NCBI GenBank assembly: GCA_963714875.1
Contig: CAVQQI010000014.1
Coordinates: 62,001-126,000 of the forward strand
Direction: 5' to 3'
Length of the DNA: 64,000 nt
DNA from: JBAOHV01 sp963714875
GTDB lineage: Bacteria; Actinomycetota; Acidimicrobiia; Acidimicrobiales; Microtrichaceae
Shown here: positions 8,563-16,782 of the stretch, piece after piece
Numbering within the stretch: position 1 is the stretch's first letter
Layout: each line of letters begins with the position of its first letter
Translations under genes and position numbers: made by a program
Notes under the pieces: model-generated
Told to the model about the DNA's origin: nothing
Database searches by the model: none
The model's input: the letters and a program-made list of their open reading frames with translations, nothing else

Positions 8563-10023
8563 TCAGCCCGGCCAGACGATCGACTGCAGCTCGGAGTAGG
8601 CGTGCAGACCGTAGTCACCGCCGTCACGACCCACGCCCGACTGCTTGAAGCCACCGAACGGCGCCTCGTGGTTGCGCTGCAGCGTGTTGATGCCGACGTT
8701 GCCGGACCGCAGCCGCTGGGCCACGTTCCAGGCACGGGCGGTATCGCCGGAGAAGACGTAGCTGTAGAGGCCGTAGTCCGAGTCGTTCGCGATGGCGATC
8801 GCCTCGTCCTCGTCGTCGAAGGGGACGACGACCACCACCGGCCCGAACAGCTCTTCTCGCACCGGGGTCATCTCGTTGGTGCAGTCGACCATCAGGGTCG
8901 GTGCGACGTAGAAGCCGCGCTCCATCTCGGGACGCTCACCCCCGGCGGCGATCGTCGCTCCCTCGGACACACCCGTCGCGATGTAGCCCTCGATGCGGTC
9001 GCGGTGCGCTGCGGTGATGACGGGCCCCACCACGGTGTCGCGCTCCGTCGGGTCACCCACCTTCATGTGGCCGATCGCCTTCTGCAGACCACCGACCAGG
9101 TGGTCATGGATCGAGCGGTGCACGATCACACGGGTGGGCGACGTGCAGATCTGACCGGAATGGAAGCCGAACACCGACGAGATGCCACCGATCGCTGCCT
9201 TCAGGTCCGCGTCGTCGAACACGATGCAGGCGCCCTTGCCGCCCAGCTCCATGAGCTGGCGCTTCATCTGCGAACCGCACACGGCACCGATGCGCTGGCC
9301 GATCTGGGTCGAGCCGGTGAACGACACCATGTCGGTCAACGGGTTGGCGACGACCGCCTCGGAGGGCGCGATGTCCTGACCGGTGACGACGTTGACCACG
9401 CCGGGCGGGAAGCCCGCCTCGTTCATCAACTCGACCATGCGGATGACGCCCAGCGGGTCCTGGGGGGCCGGCTTCACCACGACCGTGTTGCCCATGGCCA
9501 ACGCCGGGCCGATCTTGCCGGCCATGTTCGTCATCGGGAAGTTGTACGACGTGATGCAGGTGACCACACCCACCGGAGCACGGTGCACCGCGGCGGAGAT
9601 CAGCCCGCCGGGCGCGAGCGCGGTGGTCGGCATCGCCGCCGGCGGCAAGGGCACGATGTTGGACTGCAGCGCACCCTTGGCGTAGCGCCGTAGCCGGGCC
9701 GACGCCTGCGGGAACTGGATGGTCTTGGCGACGCGCATGGTCGCGCCCGTCTCGGCCTGGAGGACCGGGACGATCTCGTCCGCATGGGCGTCGATGAGGT
9801 CCGCAGCTCGCTCCATCAGCACGGAGCGCTCCTCGGGTGAGGTTCGCGACCACGCGTCGAAGGCTCCGGCTGCGGCCTCGACCGCAGCATTCGCCTGCTC
9901 GACCGAGGCCTCGGGCGCACGACCCACCAGTTCCTCGGTGGCGGGGTTCACGATGTCGTAGGTGCCAGCGGCGCCCTCGACGGACTCACCGCCGATCGTC
10001 AAGCGGTAGGTGGAGTCGCTCAT
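8563..10023 (-). CDS. NAD(P)-dependent aldehyde dehydrogenase
   Basis: Oxidises an aldehyde to a carboxylic acid in the cytosol. Full length at 486 residues. The general base Glu259 lies in LMELGGKGA and the nucleophile Cys293 in GQICTSPTR. The Rossmann motif FTGSTQIG is at about 235 and the C-terminal EAPFGGFKQSGVGRDGG is intact. The ATG shares one base with the stop of the upstream amidohydrolase (TGATG at 10021-10025), so translation is coupled. It therefore belongs to the two-gene operon that starts at the promoter carrying both operator motifs near 11300. The substrate is unknown; the operon context suggests a step in the same catabolic regulon as the CoA-dependent genes at 36-52 kb. Confidence 0.88.
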   Translation of the reverse strand: MSDSTYRLTIGGESVEGAAGTYDIVNPATEELVGRAPEASVEQANAAVEAAAGAFDAWSRTSPEERSVLMERAADLIDAHADEIVPVLQAETGATMRVAKTIQFPQASARLRRYAKGALQSNIVPLPPAAMPTTALAPGGLISAAVHRAPVGVVTCITSYNFPMTNMAGKIGPALAMGNTVVVKPAPQDPLGVIRMVELMNEAGFPPGVVNVVTGQDIAPSEAVVANPLTDMVSFTGSTQIGQRIGAVCGSQMKRQLMELGGKGACIVFDDADLKAAIGGISSVFGFHSGQICTSPTRVIVHRSIHDHLVGGLQKAIGHMKVGDPTERDTVVGPVITAAHRDRIEGYIATGVSEGATIAAGGERPEMERGFYVAPTLMVDCTNEMTPVREELFGPVVVVVPFDDEDEAIAIANDSDYGLYSYVFSGDTARAWNVAQRLRSGNVGINTLQRNHEAPFGGFKQSGVGRDGGDYGLHAYSELQSIVWPG

Positions 10024-11270
10024 CAGGGGGCCAGGTCCAGGCCGAGCAGGTCGATGGCGTTGCCGCGCACCAGCTTGCGGAAGGTCTCGGGGGGCAGGTC
10101 GCCCATGAGCTTCATCGCGACCTCACGCGAGTGCGGCCAGGTGCTGTCCGAGTGCGGGTAGTCGGTCTCGAAGCAGACGTTGTCCACGCCCACCTTCTCG
10201 AGGTTCTCCAGCCCGTAGACGTCATCGAAGAAGCAGCCGTAGATCTGTCGGTAGTAGTAGGTCGAGGGCGGTTCGGGCACCTTGTCACCGATGCCACCCC
10301 AGCCGCGGTTCTCCTCCCACACCTTGTCGGCGCGCTCCAGGATGTAGGGGATCCAGCCGATCTGACCCTCGGAGTAGGCCAGCTTCAGCGTCGGGAAGCG
10401 GACGAGCACCCCGGAGAACAAGAAGTCGGTCATCGACGCCATCGCGTTGTTGAACGTCAGCGTCGACCCCACCGCTGCGGGCGCGTCGGCCGACGTCGAC
10501 GGCATCTTCGAGCTGGACCCGATGTGCATGTTGACCACGGTGCCGGTCTCGGCGCACGCCTCGAACAGCGGGTCCCAGTAGCCGCTGGCGTCGTGGATCG
10601 ACGGCAGCCCGAGGTAGGGCGGGATCTCCGAGAAGGTCATCCCGCGCACCCCGCGCGCCGCGTTGCGACGAACCTCCGCAGCGGCGAGCTGCGGGTCCCA
10701 GAGCTGCACGATGATGCACGGGATCAGGCGACCGTTCGTGCCTGCGCACCACTCCTCGACCTGCCAGTCGTTGTAGGCCTTGACGCACAGGTCGGCCAGG
10801 ACCTTGTCCTGGGCCTCGTAGAACCGCTGGCCGCAGAAGCGGGGGAAGCTCGACGGGAAGGACATGGATGCCTCGGTCCAGTTGGCATCCATGTCGGCCA
10901 GGCGGGCCTCACGGTCCCAGCAGCCCTTGCGCATCTCCTCGTAGGTGATGCCGACGACCTTCACGTCGTCACGGTCGAAGCCGACGGCGGCCTCGAGCCG
11001 GGTGACGGGGTACTGGCCGTCCTCGTAGACCCACCAGTCGCCCTCTTCGCCGTCCTCGTCGTGCTCGAAGCTGAACACCCCGCCGACGAAGTTCATCGTG
11101 CCCTTCTGGCGGATCGAACGCGGCATCACGTCCGCGTACTTCGACGGCAGACGCGACGTCCAGACATCGGGCGGCTCGATGATGTGGTCGTCGACCGAGA
11201 CGATCTTGGGAACGTCGTCGGGATCCAGATCCCGGGTACGGGTGACGTTGCTGTCCGCGGGTGCGCTCAT
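10023..11270 (-). CDS. Amidohydrolase-2 family metal-dependent hydrolase or decarboxylase
   Basis: TIM-barrel amidohydrolase of the ACMSD-like group, which hydrolyses or decarboxylates ring-cleavage and related products. The N-terminal metal signature is VSVDDHIIEPPDVW (DxHxxE, about residues 26-39); a central His is in VVNMHIGSS, and the C-terminal acidic motif is CFETDYPHSDSTWPHS. 415 residues, typical of the long actinobacterial subgroup. The ATG at 11270 is probably leaderless: TACCAT (11277-11282, minus strand) lies six bases upstream. Two palindromic boxes follow at 11292-11306 and 11315-11328. First gene of the operon with the aldehyde dehydrogenase. A role in a degradative pathway is inferred from regulation and partners; the substrate is not evident. 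Confidence 0.82.
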   Translation of the reverse strand: MSAPADSNVTRTRDLDPDDVPKIVSVDDHIIEPPDVWTSRLPSKYADVMPRSIRQKGTMNFVGGVFSFEHDEDGEEGDWWVYEDGQYPVTRLEAAVGFDRDDVKVVGITYEEMRKGCWDREARLADMDANWTEASMSFPSSFPRFCGQRFYEAQDKVLADLCVKAYNDWQVEEWCAGTNGRLIPCIIVQLWDPQLAAAEVRRNAARGVRGMTFSEIPPYLGLPSIHDASGYWDPLFEACAETGTVVNMHIGSSSKMPSTSADAPAAVGSTLTFNNAMASMTDFLFSGVLVRFPTLKLAYSEGQIGWIPYILERADKVWEENRGWGGIGDKVPEPPSTYYYRQIYGCFFDDVYGLENLEKVGVDNVCFETDYPHSDSTWPHSREVAMKLMGDLPPETFRKLVRGNAIDLLGLDLAP

Positions 11271-11291
11271 GGTCGAATGGTAACCCCCGAC

Positions 11292-11306
11292 CTGACGACC
11301 TGTCAG
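11292..11306. promoter_or_regulatory. CTGAC-N5-GTCAG operator, site A (amidohydrolase promoter)
   Basis: CTGACGACCTGTCAG, perfect in both 5-base arms. It lies 9 bases upstream of the probable -10 box of the amidohydrolase operon, so it covers the -35 region, where a repressor would block polymerase. It is the same palindrome as at five other catabolic promoters in this window and is adjacent to a KstR-like box. Confidence 0.65.
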
Positions 11307-11314
11307 GCAGGAAC

Positions 11315-11328
11315 TGGAACAGGTTCTA
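11315..11328. promoter_or_regulatory. KstR-like operator (TnnAACnnGTTnnA), amidohydrolase/acyltransferase intergenic region
   Basis: TGGAACAGGTTCTA fits the KstR consensus at all fixed positions; the flanks extend the symmetry to AACTGGAACAGGTTCTAGTT (11312-11331). Only eight bases separate it from the CTGAC-type operator. It may serve the leftward catabolic operon, the rightward acyltransferase, or both. Confidence 0.55.
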
Positions 11329-11377
11329 GTTTTGCCGCCCGGGTCCCGACGAGACCGCGCGATATCGTCGCTGTCCC

Positions 11378-13351
11378 ATGAGCGACGGAGCGCGGGCTCA
11401 CCTACCGGGGCTCGATGGCCTGCGCGGCGTCGCCGTGTCGCTCGTGGTGCTGTACCACCTGGGCTACCTGGCCGGCGGGTTCGTCGGCGTGGACCTGTTC
11501 TTCGTGCTCTCGGGGTTCCTGATCACGACGCTGCTGCTGGACCGTCCACCCGGCTCGGCGGTCGAACTGCGCGCCTGGTGGGGCCGCCGCATCCGCCGCC
11601 TGACCCCTGCGGTCGCGGTCGTCGTGGTGGCGACCGCGGTCACCTTCGTCGCCATCGACGCCGCGACCCGCTCACTCGCGGTCGGTGCGATCGCCACCCT
11701 GACCTGGTGGCAGAACTGGCACCTGGTGCTGAGCGACGTGTCCTACTGGTCGACCGACGTGTCACCTCTTCGCCACGCGTGGTCGCTCGCCATCGAGGAG
11801 CAGTTCTATCTGCTGTGGCCACCGATCCTGATGGGCGCCCTGGCCCTGGCCCGGAGGAGCGGCCGGCCGGCTCGCCACGGTGTGGTGGCGGTTGCGGCGG
11901 CGGGCGCCGTGGCGTCGTTCGCGTGGGCGGCATGGTTGGCGGCCCGCGGAGCGGATCTGTCGCGGATCTACTTCGGCACCGACACCCGGGTCGGCGCACT
12001 GCTGATCGGCTGCTGCGCCGCCGGGGCGCTCCACGGCCGGCACCGGGCGAGCGTCGGTCGGGCCGGCTCTGTCGCCGCGGGCATCGCAGCCGTGGTGCTC
12101 ACCGCCTCGGTGTTCGGGCTGGATGTCGAACGACCGGCCACCTACCTGTGGGGCCTGGCCCTCGCTGCGGTCGCAGCCGTGGTGTTGACCATCACCGCAT
12201 CGGCTCCCGGACCGGTCGCGACCGTGCTCAGCCCGTCGCCACTGCAGTGGCTCGGAACCCGCAGCTACGCGATCTATCTGTGGTCCTGGCCGCTGCAGGT
12301 CGTCATCGAACAGCAGTGGCCGAGCACTCCTCGCAGCACGGTCGCAGTCTGCACCATCGCCGGCTCGCTGGCATTCGCCGAAGGGTCGCTCCGGCTGGTC
12401 GAGCGGCCGATGCGGCTCCGCTCCGGCTGGGCCGCATCGCCGGCACCCCGACGTGCCGCGTGGGCGGGCGGCACGATCGCTGCCATTGCGGTGGTGGCAC
12501 TGCTGGTGTCGGTGACCGAGCCGGCCACCGGCTTCGAGACGGTCTCGGCCGAGCGGTCCGCAGAGCTCGCCCTGCGACCGCCGCCGAGCGACGCCGCGGC
12601 GATCGACCCGGAGCCCGGCGCTCCGACTGCGCCGCCGCCGGTCGTGGACACCGCGGGTGCGTCCCAGCGCCTCCGGCTGGTGCTGACCGGGGACTCGGTG
12701 GCGTTCGCCGCGGGCTTCGTCTCGACCCCCGAGCAGCTGCACCGCGCCGGCATCCAGGTCGCGGACGGGCGCGGGCTCATCGCATGCTGGGTGCTGTCCG
12801 GCGACGGGTGGTCGGCGTTCAACACCGAGGATCAGCTCCAGGCCGCAGGCCCCCTGTGCGCCCAACAGCGTGAGGCTGAGCGAATCGGACTGTCAGGGGG
12901 AGCGGACTGGGTCGTGCACTTCGCCGGCGGCTGGGAAGGTACGTCGTTCGTCGACCCCGACGGCGAGTTCCACGAGGCACGCTCGCCGGAGCTGCGCGCC
13001 GCGATCCTGGCCGAGCTGATCGACCGCGGGACCGAGGCCACCGATGCCGGGGCACGCATCGCGTGGCCCGAGTGGGTCTGCCCCGGACGTGAGAGCGACC
13101 TTCGCTTCGGCGACGGCTACGCGACGTGGTTCAACCGGATCCTGGCCGACGCGAGCGCAGCGACCCCCGGATCGATCGTGATCCGAGCGACCGACGCAGT
13201 GTGTGTGGACGGCGACCCCGACGGCACACCGACCCCGGCGAAGGACATCGCGTGGAAGCGCGAGCACCACCCCCATGACGGTGCGTGGCTGTGGCAGGAG
13301 TGGCTCGGACCCGCGTTGTGGAGGGCCGAGGGCCGCTCGAACCCCGGGTGA
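11378..13351 (+). CDS. Acyltransferase-3 (OafA/YrhL-like) with C-terminal extracytoplasmic SGNH-like domain
   Basis: Integral membrane O-acyltransferase that modifies a surface polysaccharide or lipid. The N-terminal 380 residues hold about ten helices with the family signatures PGLDGLRGVAVSLVVLYHL (His27), GFVGVDLFFVLSGFLIT and the WSLAIEEQFYLLWP motif. The last 230 residues resemble the SGNH domain fused to many such enzymes (LRLVLTGDSVAFAAG); the acidic/His end of that domain is not obvious, so esterase-type activity is uncertain. 657 residues, usual for the fused type. ATG 11378, with TATCGT (about 11363) as a possible -10 and no ribosome binding site. Stand-alone gene; a frameshifted relative lies at 29963-32016. 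Confidence 0.82.
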   Translation: MSDGARAHLPGLDGLRGVAVSLVVLYHLGYLAGGFVGVDLFFVLSGFLITTLLLDRPPGSAVELRAWWGRRIRRLTPAVAVVVVATAVTFVAIDAATRSLAVGAIATLTWWQNWHLVLSDVSYWSTDVSPLRHAWSLAIEEQFYLLWPPILMGALALARRSGRPARHGVVAVAAAGAVASFAWAAWLAARGADLSRIYFGTDTRVGALLIGCCAAGALHGRHRASVGRAGSVAAGIAAVVLTASVFGLDVERPATYLWGLALAAVAAVVLTITASAPGPVATVLSPSPLQWLGTRSYAIYLWSWPLQVVIEQQWPSTPRSTVAVCTIAGSLAFAEGSLRLVERPMRLRSGWAASPAPRRAAWAGGTIAAIAVVALLVSVTEPATGFETVSAERSAELALRPPPSDAAAIDPEPGAPTAPPPVVDTAGASQRLRLVLTGDSVAFAAGFVSTPEQLHRAGIQVADGRGLIACWVLSGDGWSAFNTEDQLQAAGPLCAQQREAERIGLSGGADWVVHFAGGWEGTSFVDPDGEFHEARSPELRAAILAELIDRGTEATDAGARIAWPEWVCPGRESDLRFGDGYATWFNRILADASAATPGSIVIRATDAVCVDGDPDGTPTPAKDIAWKREHHPHDGAWLWQEWLGPALWRAEGRSNPG

Positions 13352-13375
13352 TGTCCGACCGTCAGCGGTGGCCGG

Positions 13376-13741
13376 TCAACGCAGTGCGAGGATCGTCAGC
13401 ATCGCCACGTTCCACACCACGATGACCGAGTAGAGCGCGACCACCGCGGTGACCGCCCGCTCGCCCAGTCGCGCCTCCGGCGGGCACAACAGGAGCAGCA
13501 GACCGGCGATGCCGGCCACGAGCATCTTCAGCCCGAGCGGCGCAGCGAGCCCGCTCATCAACCCAGCCATCAGCGGGTTCGCCTCGACCCCGCCGTGGTG
13601 GAGCACCGCCTTGGTCGACACCACGTCCGCGATGTTCAACGCGACCACACCGCCGGCCAGCCACAGCCGCCGGGCCGACACCGTGGTGTCGGTGAACCGC
13701 AACGAACCCAGCACTTCGCCCATCTCGCCCGCCTTCGCCAT
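13376..13741 (-). CDS. Small membrane protein, DUF5658-like
   Basis: About 121 residues with three or four hydrophobic helices. The segment LNIADVVSTKAVLHHGGVEANPLM has the D-x-x-ST and G-x-E-x-NP pattern of DUF5658, a family of unknown function. The reading frame stays open for another 70 codons upstream, but that part is low-complexity Arg/Ser and looks like shadow; I prefer the ATG at 13741. It lies downstream of the SDR/EthD pair with a 148-base gap and converges on the acyltransferase. Confidence 0.6.
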   Translation of the reverse strand: MAKAGEMGEVLGSLRFTDTTVSARRLWLAGGVVALNIADVVSTKAVLHHGGVEANPLMAGLMSGLAAPLGLKMLVAGIAGLLLLLCPPEARLGERAVTAVVALYSVIVVWNVAMLTILALR

Positions 13742-13889
13742 GGGCCCACCCGCCGGAAGGCCGCTGCCCGTCCCGGCCAGCCACCGGGACAGGCCCACAT
13801 CGTGCCAGATCCGCCGGTGCTCCGCCCGGCGGCTGCCGCCCGGGACGGATCCGGCGGACCGAGCGGCTCGGCCGGACCGTTCGTGACGC

Positions 13890-14717
13890 TCAGCCGAACT
13901 GCTCGAGCAGTGGACCGAGCACGGGGTCCATCTGGGCCGAGGTGAGCATGGAGCCACCGTCCATCACGATGTTCTGCCCGGTGATGTACCCGGCGCTGTC
14001 CGACAACAGGAACGCCACCAGCTCGGCGACCTCGGCGGGCTGCCCGACGCGACGCATCGGTGTGCCCGACTCGATCTGGGTCCGCAGCCCGTCGTCCGCC
14101 GCGAGCACCTCGTTCAGTGGGGTGCGGATGAACCCCGGCGAGACGCAGTTGACCCGGATCGACGGCGCCAGCTCCAACGCTGCTGCCTGGGTCAGCGCGA
14201 CGACGGCTGCCTTCGCCGCGGAGTACGGCGCTTCTCCTCGTGTCGGGCGCACGCCGGACACGCTCGCCACGTTGACGATCGCTCCGGACGCTCCCGCGGC
14301 GCCGCTGTCGGCCATGAGCCGCGCGGCGACACGCAACGCGGTGAAGGTCCCCGAGACGTTCACCCTCCAGATCAGATCGACCTCGCGGTCGGTGTACTCG
14401 GCGAGCGGTTTCAGATTGCCGACACCCGCGTTGTTGACCAGGTACCGCAGCCCACCGAGCTCGTCCGACGCCTGCTCGATCGCTGCGGTCAGCGCGACCG
14501 GGTCGCCGACGTCGACCGCCACCGCCAGGCCGCCGATGTCCTCGGCCACGCGCCGGGCCCCGTCGTCGTTGCGGTCCAGCACCGCGACCGCTGCGCCACC
14601 AGCGGCGAGTCGACGGGCGATCGCCTCACCGATGCCCGACGCTCCCCCGGTGACCACCGATGCGCCGTTCGAACCCGCCCGACCGGGCGGCGATCCGGAC
14701 GTGCCGACGTTGCTCAT
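13890..14717 (-). CDS. Short-chain dehydrogenase/reductase (SDR), classical type
   Basis: NAD(P)-dependent oxidoreductase. The cofactor motif TGGASGIGEA is near residue 23, NNAG near 91 and the catalytic Ser plus YSAAK near 155-168. The end of the fold, SPGFIRTPLNEVL and GYITGQNIVMDGG, is intact. 275 residues. An acidic residue after strand two (VLDRND) favours NAD(H). Its ATG overlaps the stop of the EthD gene (ATGA at 14714-14717), so the two form a coupled pair. Substrate unknown; neither operator motif of the window is visible upstream. Confidence 0.85.
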   Translation of the reverse strand: MSNVGTSGSPPGRAGSNGASVVTGGASGIGEAIARRLAAGGAAVAVLDRNDDGARRVAEDIGGLAVAVDVGDPVALTAAIEQASDELGGLRYLVNNAGVGNLKPLAEYTDREVDLIWRVNVSGTFTALRVAARLMADSGAAGASGAIVNVASVSGVRPTRGEAPYSAAKAAVVALTQAAALELAPSIRVNCVSPGFIRTPLNEVLAADDGLRTQIESGTPMRRVGQPAEVAELVAFLLSDSAGYITGQNIVMDGGSMLTSAQMDPVLGPLLEQFG

Positions 14718-15076
14718 CGCGGGACGTCGCCGTCGATCACGACGGTCGGTTCCTCGGTGACGATGAACTCGACGCGCTCCATGTCCAGGAACCGCAGCTC
14801 ATCGGGAGCGATCAGCTCGGCGTACTTCGGCTCGGACATGAAGCCCACGAAGTCGTCGATCGTGTCGAACCACTGGACCGCGACGCCGTCGCAGTCCTCG
14901 GTTCCCGACAACCCATCCGGACGATGACGCACATGCTGCTCGTAGCGTCGGATGTGTCGGGCCAGCGTCGGCTCGTCCGCGATCAGCGGTCCGTGGCGGT
15001 CCCGCCAGTGCTCGACGAACTCCTCGGTCGACATACCGGTGCGGCGCCGTAGCAACGCGAACAACTTGACCATCAT
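14714..15076 (-). CDS. EthD-domain protein (dimeric alpha/beta barrel)
   Basis: EthD domain, a ferredoxin-like dimeric barrel found beside many catabolic operons; most members have no proven reaction, some act as decarboxylases or dehydratases. Signature MVKLFALLRRRTGMSTEEFVEHWRDRHGP is at the N-terminus (in two parts: the first strand and the WRxxHGP helix). About 120 residues. I chose the ATG at 15076 (ATGATG, after a purine-rich GAGGGGGCG); the open frame extends further upstream but without homology. Coupled to the SDR by a four-base overlap and divergent from the cyclic-nucleotide-binding protein. Confidence 0.8.
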   Translation of the reverse strand: MMVKLFALLRRRTGMSTEEFVEHWRDRHGPLIADEPTLARHIRRYEQHVRHRPDGLSGTEDCDGVAVQWFDTIDDFVGFMSEPKYAELIAPDELRFLDMERVEFIVTEEPTVVIDGDVPR

Positions 15077-15162
15077 CGCCCCCTCGAGCAGGTCTGCACC
15101 GGCGCATCGTGGCACAGCGCCGGGGTCGCCGGGGCGCACGACCCCGTGGCTATGGTGGTCGT

Positions 15163-15609
15163 GTGAACTCCAGGTCTGACCGCCACGAAATGTTCAGGGC
15201 ACTCCCACTCTTCGCGAACTGCAGGCCCGACGAGCTCGATGAGATCGACCGGCTCGCCGACGCGGTGAGCGTGCCCGCTGGACGGACGATCCTGCAGCAG
15301 GGCGACCTGGGTCAGGAGTTCGCGCTGATCATCGAGGGCGAGGCGGCGATCGTGAAGGACGGCGTGACCGTCGCGTCGCTCGGCCCGGGCGACTACTTCG
15401 GCGAGGTGGCACTGCTCGATTCGGTCACCCGCACCGCCTCGGTGGTCGCCACCACCGACATGGTGCTCGAGGTCCTGGATCGCCGCGGCTTCAACACCCT
15501 GCTGGACGACCTGCCGAAGCTGTCGCGCTCACTGCTGTCCGGCGTGGCGCACCGCATGGCGGAGCTCGAGGCGGACAACGAACGCCTCCGCGCCGCAGCT
15601 GCGAGCTGA
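15163..15609 (+). CDS. Cyclic-nucleotide-binding domain protein (stand-alone)
   Basis: Single cNMP-binding beta-roll without a DNA-binding domain, about 148 residues. The phosphate-binding cassette reads GDYFGEVALLDSVTRTASV, with the Glu and Arg needed to hold a cyclic nucleotide, and a C-terminal helix (RMAELEADNERLRAAA) can form a coiled coil. GTG 15163 is likely leaderless: TATGGT at 15151-15156 lies six bases upstream. It may be a signalling adaptor; ligand and partner are unknown. It converges on cydB across a repeat-rich gap. Confidence 0.8.
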   Translation: MNSRSDRHEMFRALPLFANCRPDELDEIDRLADAVSVPAGRTILQQGDLGQEFALIIEGEAAIVKDGVTVASLGPGDYFGEVALLDSVTRTASVVATTDMVLEVLDRRGFNTLLDDLPKLSRSLLSGVAHRMAELEADNERLRAAAAS

Positions 15610-15628
15610 TCGCACCGAGTCATCCAGG

Positions 15629-15722
15629 CTGCGCGGCAGAAACGACGGATTCCGTCACCCCTGCGCGGCAGGACGGCGGAGCCCGAGCCGACGGGACAGC
15701 GGAGCCCGAGCCGACGGGACAG
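15629..15722. repeat. Repeat-rich convergent intergenic region
   Basis: Between the convergent stops are two copies of CTGCGCGGCAG (15629-15639 and 15661-15671), each a small palindrome, and two directly adjacent copies of a 23-base unit beginning CGGAGCCCGAGCC (15677-15699 and 15700-15722). A short hairpin GACGGA/TCCGTC lies between the first two. The region may act as a two-way terminator or be a slippage product. Confidence 0.6.
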
Positions 15723-15726
15723 CGGG

Positions 15727-16782
15727 TCAGCGTTGCGATTCGAGCCGGTCGAGCATCGCCTGGGAGGAATCTGAACGCCCGCTGCGGCCCTCGAGGTCGC
15801 CCTCGCCGGTCAGGACCAGCATCCAGATGAGGGCCGGGACGACCAGCAGCGCGGCGCCGGCGAAAGCGACGAGCAGTGCCCACAGGGTGGAAGGCGGCGC
15901 CGCCGCCTGAGCGATCGTCTCCTCGTCGACCAGCACCCACGGGTACTGCCCCACCCCCCAGCCCACGACGATCGCCACCACCGCCGCAGCCGCAGGGACC
16001 CGAGCCGCTCCCGGTCGTCCCCCGTGTAGCAACCACATCGCACCCAGACCGAACACCGCGCTGGCGAGCACCAACGGCAGCGCCCGACCGTGCAGGCCCG
16101 ACGCCAGCGTCGGAGCATCGGTCTCGATCGCGACGACACCGCCCAGCGCGATGACCCCCACCACGATGCCGGTGGCCAGCGCCCGCCGACGGAAGTACGC
16201 CGTCAGATCGGTCTCACCGTCACGGTCCGCATCCGCGGTCAGCAACACCGCCGAGGTCCACGCGCAGACCGCCACCGCCAGGATGCCGCCGAGCAACGAG
16301 GTGGGGTTGACCCAGCTCGTCCACGGGTCGCCGTCACCGGCCAGAGGGACCCGACCCGAGGCGACGCCGCCCGCCGCAGCACCCAGGAAGAACGGCGTGA
16401 TGAGCGACGACAGCGCGAACAGCGCTCCGAAGTAGCGCGCCTCGCCGAGGGTCGTCGAGGACTTCCGGAAGGCGAAGGAGCTACCACGGAACACGATCCC
16501 GGCAGCGGCCAGCAGCAGGGGGACGTACAGCGTGGTCGCGATCGCGGCGAACGCCTCGGGCACGGCGGTCCACAGGTAGACCAGCACGAAGACCAGCCAG
16601 ACGTGATTCGCCTCCCACACCGGCCCGATCGATCGTTCGATCCGCACCCTCGGCCGCGCTCCCCTGCGGTCACCTCCGGCGAAGAGGTCCCAGAACCCGG
16701 AGCCGAAGTCCGCTCCCCCGAACACCGAGTAGGCGACCACGCCGACCCAGGTGACGGCCAGCACCACACCGGCCAGCGTCAT
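15727..16782 (-). CDS. cydB: Cytochrome bd-type quinol oxidase subunit II
   Basis: Membrane subunit of a terminal oxidase that passes quinol electrons to oxygen with high affinity. About 351 residues with eight or nine helices. Family signatures are FGGADFGSGFWDL at the start of helix 1 and VWEANHVWLVFVLVYLWTAVPEAF. The next helices (YVPLLLAAAGIVFRGSSFAFR) and the C-terminal VGWGVGQYPWVL also fit CydB. The ATG at 16782 overlaps the cydA stop (ATGA), so the two subunits are coupled. No cydDC (haem/thiol exporter) genes follow; downstream is only the repeat-rich gap. Confidence 0.88.
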   Translation of the reverse strand: MTLAGVVLAVTWVGVVAYSVFGGADFGSGFWDLFAGGDRRGARPRVRIERSIGPVWEANHVWLVFVLVYLWTAVPEAFAAIATTLYVPLLLAAAGIVFRGSSFAFRKSSTTLGEARYFGALFALSSLITPFFLGAAAGGVASGRVPLAGDGDPWTSWVNPTSLLGGILAVAVCAWTSAVLLTADADRDGETDLTAYFRRRALATGIVVGVIALGGVVAIETDAPTLASGLHGRALPLVLASAVFGLGAMWLLHGGRPGAARVPAAAAVVAIVVGWGVGQYPWVLVDEETIAQAAAPPSTLWALLVAFAGAALLVVPALIWMLVLTGEGDLEGRSGRSDSSQAMLDRLESQR

